From NCBI GenBank assembly GCA_002699125.1, contig PABI01000067.1, positions 62,001 through 126,000 of the forward strand: a DNA stretch of 64,000 nt, read 5' to 3'. The translations under genes and the position numbers were made by a program. Below the pieces are notes generated by a model. That model was not told the DNA's origin, ran no database searches, and saw only the letters and a list, made by a program, of their open reading frames with translations. Shown piece after piece: positions 61,291 to 64,000 of this stretch. Each line of letters opens with the position of its first letter. Positions within the stretch are counted from its first letter, which is position 1. The stretch comes from Anaerolineaceae bacterium. Its GTDB lineage: Bacteria; Chloroflexota; Anaerolineae; Promineifilales; Promineifilaceae.

Positions 61291-62172
61291 ATGACAACGG
61301 CCGTTTCCAAAACCAACACAGTCACGGCAAAAGAAAGCGTAAGCGTATGGCAGACGGTGCGCCTTGTGCTTTCCTATGGCGTGCTGTTCTTGCTGGCCCT
61401 TTCATTTTTCTATCCATTTCTGTTGGCCATTGGCACCAGCTTTAAACCATTGCCGGAAATTGCCCAGGACCCGGTGAGCTTGATTCCTCAGACATTTTCG
61501 TTGGAAGGCTACCAACGAATGCAGGGGTTAAATGTCGGGCGCTGGATGTTTAACAGTGCGTTTGTGTCTGTTGCCATAACCCTGGGCAACGTGATTTTTG
61601 CCAGCATGGCCGGCTACGCCCTGGCACGGATTAAGTTTCCGGGTCGAAACGCCCTCTTCCTCTCCATTCTGGGCACCATGATGATTCCCGGTATTGTGCT
61701 GCTTATTCCCATGTTTATTGTGCTGAAGCAGTTTGGCTTTATCGATTCGTATGCCGGTTTAATTATTCCCAAGCTGGCTACCGCCTTTGGCGTGTTTTTG
61801 ATGAAGCAGTTCTTTGAATCAATTCCGGGCGAGATTGAAGAAGCGGCCCGCATTGACGGTGCCAGCCGCTTGCAGATGTTTTTCCGCGTGGTGCTGCCGA
61901 TGGCCCGCCCGGCACTGGTGGCTCTGGTGATCTTCAGCTTCCAGGGTGCCTGGAATGATTTTATGTTCCCCTTGATTGTGATCAGCGTGAACCAGGATTT
62001 ATACACGCTGCCGCTGGGTTTGGCTGTTTTGCGCGGCGGTATGGGTGAGAATTTGCAGTGGAACGCAATTCTAGCTGGTTCATTGGTAACCACGCTGCCG
62101 ATGGCGCTGCTGTTTGTCTTCTTTCAGAGATACTTTATCGAAGGAATTAGTTACAGTGGCCTCAAGGGATAA
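61291..62172 (+). CDS. Sugar ABC transporter permease (MalG-like)
   Basis: A 293-residue carbohydrate ABC permease with six helices. The EAA motif reads [20 protein letters not shown] near residue 190, followed by [20 protein letters not shown]. The C-terminus [13 protein letters not shown] is typical of the CUT1 class. AAAGGAG lies 8 bases before the ATG, 12 bp after the first permease. It forms the translocation channel with that protein. Confidence 0.95.
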   Translation: MTTAVSKTNTVTAKESVSVWQTVRLVLSYGVLFLLALSFFYPFLLAIGTSFKPLPEIAQDPVSLIPQTFSLEGYQRMQGLNVGRWMFNSAFVSVAITLGNVIFASMAGYALARIKFPGRNALFLSILGTMMIPGIVLLIPMFIVLKQFGFIDSYAGLIIPKLATAFGVFLMKQFFESIPGEIEEAARIDGASRLQMFFRVVLPMARPALVALVIFSFQGAWNDFMFPLIVISVNQDLYTLPLGLAVLRGGMGENLQWNAILAGSLVTTLPMALLFVFFQRYFIEGISYSGLKG

Positions 62173-62188
62173 GCGAAGCTGAGCGATT

Positions 62189-62803
62189 ATGATCAAGCCA
62201 TTTCGTGTTTTCAAACGAGCCTTTAAGCTGTGGTGGGATGAATGGTTTCTTCTCACTGTGCTGCACATTGGCTGGTTTCTGGCGCAGTTCCTGATCGTGA
62301 CGGGGCCGCCGGCAACGGCCGTTCTCTATGCCATGGTCCGTCGCAGTATAGATGGTGATTATTGGGATCATCGGGAGGTGTGGGAGGCGCTGCGCCGGTT
62401 GTTTTGGCCAGCCTGGCGCTGGGCAGGCTTGAATCTTCTGGTTGGTGGTGTGGTGCTCTTTAACTTGTTGGTATTTCAAGACAACGCCGGGGGAATGTGG
62501 CCAATACTGCGGGTAGTCTGGAGCGTTGCGCTGGTGCTGTGGGCAAGTCTCAATCTTTTTTATTGGCCGTTTTGGCTGGCCCAAGCGGACAAGTCGATGC
62601 GAACAACCTATGCCAACTGCGGCCGTTTCCTATTGTTGAATGTGTGGCAGGCGCCGCTGCTCATTTTAGCTTGCCTGGTTCTGGCGGTTGTGAGCGTGTT
62701 AACCACGTTGCCGTTTACGCTGGCGCTGTTTGTCTGGCTAGCGCTGCTGGCCGAAACGGCCGTGCGGCAGTCACTTTCTACCATGTCGCCCGAACCGGGC
62801 TAA
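62189..62803 (+). CDS. DUF624/YesL-like membrane protein
   Basis: A 204-residue protein with about five hydrophobic helices. The start FKRAFKLWWDEWFLLTVLHI and the PPATAVLYAMVRR segment resemble the YesL/DUF624 family, which is often encoded with CUT1 sugar transporters. It lies 16 bp after the second permease and is the last gene of the operon. Its function is unknown; it may assist transporter assembly. Family assignment is by pattern only. Confidence 0.75.
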   Translation: MIKPFRVFKRAFKLWWDEWFLLTVLHIGWFLAQFLIVTGPPATAVLYAMVRRSIDGDYWDHREVWEALRRLFWPAWRWAGLNLLVGGVVLFNLLVFQDNAGGMWPILRVVWSVALVLWASLNLFYWPFWLAQADKSMRTTYANCGRFLLLNVWQAPLLILACLVLAVVSVLTTLPFTLALFVWLALLAETAVRQSLSTMSPEPG

Positions 62804-62811
62804 GGCGTTTG

Positions 62812-64000
62812 TTACAGCTTCTCCAGAATTACTTTCTTCATGCCTTGTTCTAACAAGCCGGGGAGGAGATGCCCGGCTAAACCCATAAGTTTGTTTTGTC
62901 CGCCCGGGATCAGGCGTGACCTGTCTGCCTGCTCTGCGCGGAAGATGGCGGCGGCGAGGGCTTCGGGCGGCATACGGCCGTCTTCGCGGCTGTTGTCAGG
63001 GCTGTAGCGGCGGGCGTGGGCGGTGCGCGTGGGGCCAGGGAAAACGGTGAGGCTGTGGCCGCTGCGCCATGCGGCCTGCAAGCTCCGGGCATAGTTGGCC
63101 AAACCATCCTTGCTGGCTGCATACACTGCCGCGCCGGGGTAGCTGGCAAAATAAGATAGTGACGACAAAAAGACAAAGCTGGCGTTTGATGTTAGCCAGT
63201 TGTGCTGAAACAGGTCCGCTGTGAGCCAGAGGGGCGCGTGCAAGTTTAACTTCAGCACGGCCAACTGCGGTGCCAATGGAATTGTCTCAAATCGCCCCAC
63301 AGCACTGATGCCGGCATTGTGAATGACGCAGTTGAACGGTGCAAAATCGGCCAGCTGGGGCAAGATGGTTTCCAACGTGTTATGATGGCTCAGATCCCCC
63401 GAAATAAAACGGGCTTTGCCGCCGATTGCCGCGATTTGGGCCTGGGTTTCGGCTGCTTTGGCGGTATCAATATCAATGCCAACGATGCGGAAGCCTGCTT
63501 GCGCATAGCGCAGCGCAAGCGCCCGGCCAATGCCATCGGCGGCACCGGTGATGAGACAGGCGGGGGTGGTACGCTGCTGGGTCGGATCACTGCTGAGTTG
63601 GGGAGTTTGTTTTTGCACGAAGGGATCAAGCAGGAAACGGCCGTTCCGCCCCGCACCACTCAACAATTTGTTCCCCAGGCCGATGGTGGTGGACGGCCGT
63701 TTGCCGGCAATCGCCTTCATGATTTGGCTGGCAACTTTTTCCGCTGAGGGGAACTTTTCCCAATCTAGTTGTTGCCGCGTCAGGCCAATTTTTTTATGCA
63801 TCCCGGTGCGCGTTGCCCCCGGGCGGATGGTCTGCACCGTGATTTTGCCCTGCCACTCCACGCGCAGGCTGCGGGCAAACCCTTCTAATGCTGCCTTGCT
63901 CGCTCCATACACGGCATATTCCGGAGTGGGAACGGCCGTGGCTACCGAACTGATAAACACAACTTGTCCCTGCCCATGATTAAGCCAGGGGAAAAGCCGG
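62812..64000 (-). CDS. Tandem short-chain dehydrogenase/reductase, 5' end beyond window
   Basis: The frame stays open to base 64000, so the N-terminus is missing. The codons at 63961-64000 continue the SDR pattern (FPWLNHGQGQVVFISSVATA), which rules out the GTG at 63960 as the start. The first SDR contributes only its C-terminal half here (active site YGASK, then RPGATRTGM). A second, complete SDR follows: cofactor loop TGAADGIGRALALRYA, IHNAGISAVG, FLSSLSYFASYPGAAVYAAS with the YAASK active site. Two SDR domains on one chain are unusual. The gene is convergent with the sugar operon (stop 9 bp after it). Substrate unknown. Confidence 0.88.
   Translation of the reverse strand, partial: RLFPWLNHGQGQVVFISSVATAVPTPEYAVYGASKAALEGFARSLRVEWQGKITVQTIRPGATRTGMHKKIGLTRQQLDWEKFPSAEKVASQIMKAIAGKRPSTTIGLGNKLLSGAGRNGRFLLDPFVQKQTPQLSSDPTQQRTTPACLITGAADGIGRALALRYAQAGFRIVGIDIDTAKAAETQAQIAAIGGKARFISGDLSHHNTLETILPQLADFAPFNCVIHNAGISAVGRFETIPLAPQLAVLKLNLHAPLWLTADLFQHNWLTSNASFVFLSSLSYFASYPGAAVYAASKDGLANYARSLQAAWRSGHSLTVFPGPTRTAHARRYSPDNSREDGRMPPEALAAAIFRAEQADRSRLIPGGQNKLMGLAGHLLPGLLEQGMKKVILEKL

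Larger units (their letters stand above)
923..63939. repeat. Highly iterated palindrome ACGGCCGT (HIP1-like), about 114 copies dispersed over the window
   Basis: The first and last exact copies are at 923-930 and 63932-63939. By hand I counted about 114 exact copies, roughly one per 560 bp; base composition alone predicts one or two. They occur in genes on both strands. They are read most often as Thr-Ala-Val, otherwise as (Asn/Asp)-Gly-Arg or Arg-Pro. Very few lie outside genes (for example 49453). The longest gap is 58128-61028. Near-matches with a changed first base (GCGGCCGT, TCGGCCGT) are also common. Confidence 0.9.

Noticed and set aside
1-64000. tRNA, rRNA or origin of replication
   Set aside because: I saw no tRNA-like cloverleaf with a GTTCGANNC arm in the intergenic regions, no rRNA segment and no DnaA-box cluster.

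Overview
The window looks like a chromosomal segment from a Chloroflexota bacterium (Anaerolineae or Ardenticatenia-like). This is inferred from the gene families present, the mix of ATG/GTG/TTG starts, a secreted glycosidase ending in a YLPVV-type tail, and a B-box/TPR membrane protein. No rRNA or tRNA was seen to place it more firmly. A striking base-level signature is the perfect 8-bp palindrome ACGGCCGT, which I counted by hand about 114 times, almost always inside genes. Chance would give one or two. It behaves like the cyanobacterial HIP1 element.

Bases 1-34,891 hold one convergent block on the minus strand: a hybrid lipopeptide-polyketide gene cluster that runs off the left edge. In transcription order it encodes a discrete acyltransferase (AT), an FkbK-type dehydrogenase, an FkbJ-type acyl carrier protein (ACP), an FkbH-type glyceryl-ACP synthase, a FAAL-ACP-C-A(Ser)-PCP-KS-AT-KR-ACP megasynthase, a KS-AT(dead)-KR(degenerate)-ACP-ACP(dead)-sulfotransferase protein, an MFS exporter fused to an Ntn-hydrolase acylase, a three-module NRPS whose first two A domains carry a glycine-like code, and the start of another NRPS that begins with only half a condensation domain. 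I read this as a fatty-acylated prodrug assembly line. An ACP-bound unusual extender unit (hydroxymalonyl type, as in zwittermicin A) would be delivered in trans to the module whose own AT has lost its catalytic residues. The exporter-tethered acylase could strip the fatty acyl cap outside the cell. No thioesterase is visible; it may lie beyond the left edge.

Bases 35,331-38,561 carry pirin, a two-domain VOC protein, YceI and a TetR regulator. A pair of identical 13-bp near-palindromes sits in the yceI promoter, one of them exactly between the -35 and -10 hexamers. Bases 38,618-54,562 are mostly housekeeping: a secreted clan-A-like glycosidase, an SUI1/YciH protein, a membrane histidine kinase, a GNAT enzyme, SecD-SecF, a lipoprotein, a zinc alcohol dehydrogenase-like protein, a two-piece membrane-anchored Cas4-like nuclease, a VOC protein, HisS, NAD kinase, a B-box membrane protein and RecN.

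Bases 54,763-62,803 form a disaccharide utilisation operon. It contains a LacI regulator with tandem GAACGTTC operators, a fused beta-phosphoglucomutase/GH65 phosphorylase, a sugar-binding lipoprotein, two ABC permeases and a YesL-like membrane protein; the ABC ATPase is not here. The right edge carries a truncated tandem short-chain dehydrogenase gene on the minus strand. Several short dispersed repeats, normally intergenic in bacteria, lie between genes, and at least two appear to be embedded in frame inside the megasynthases.
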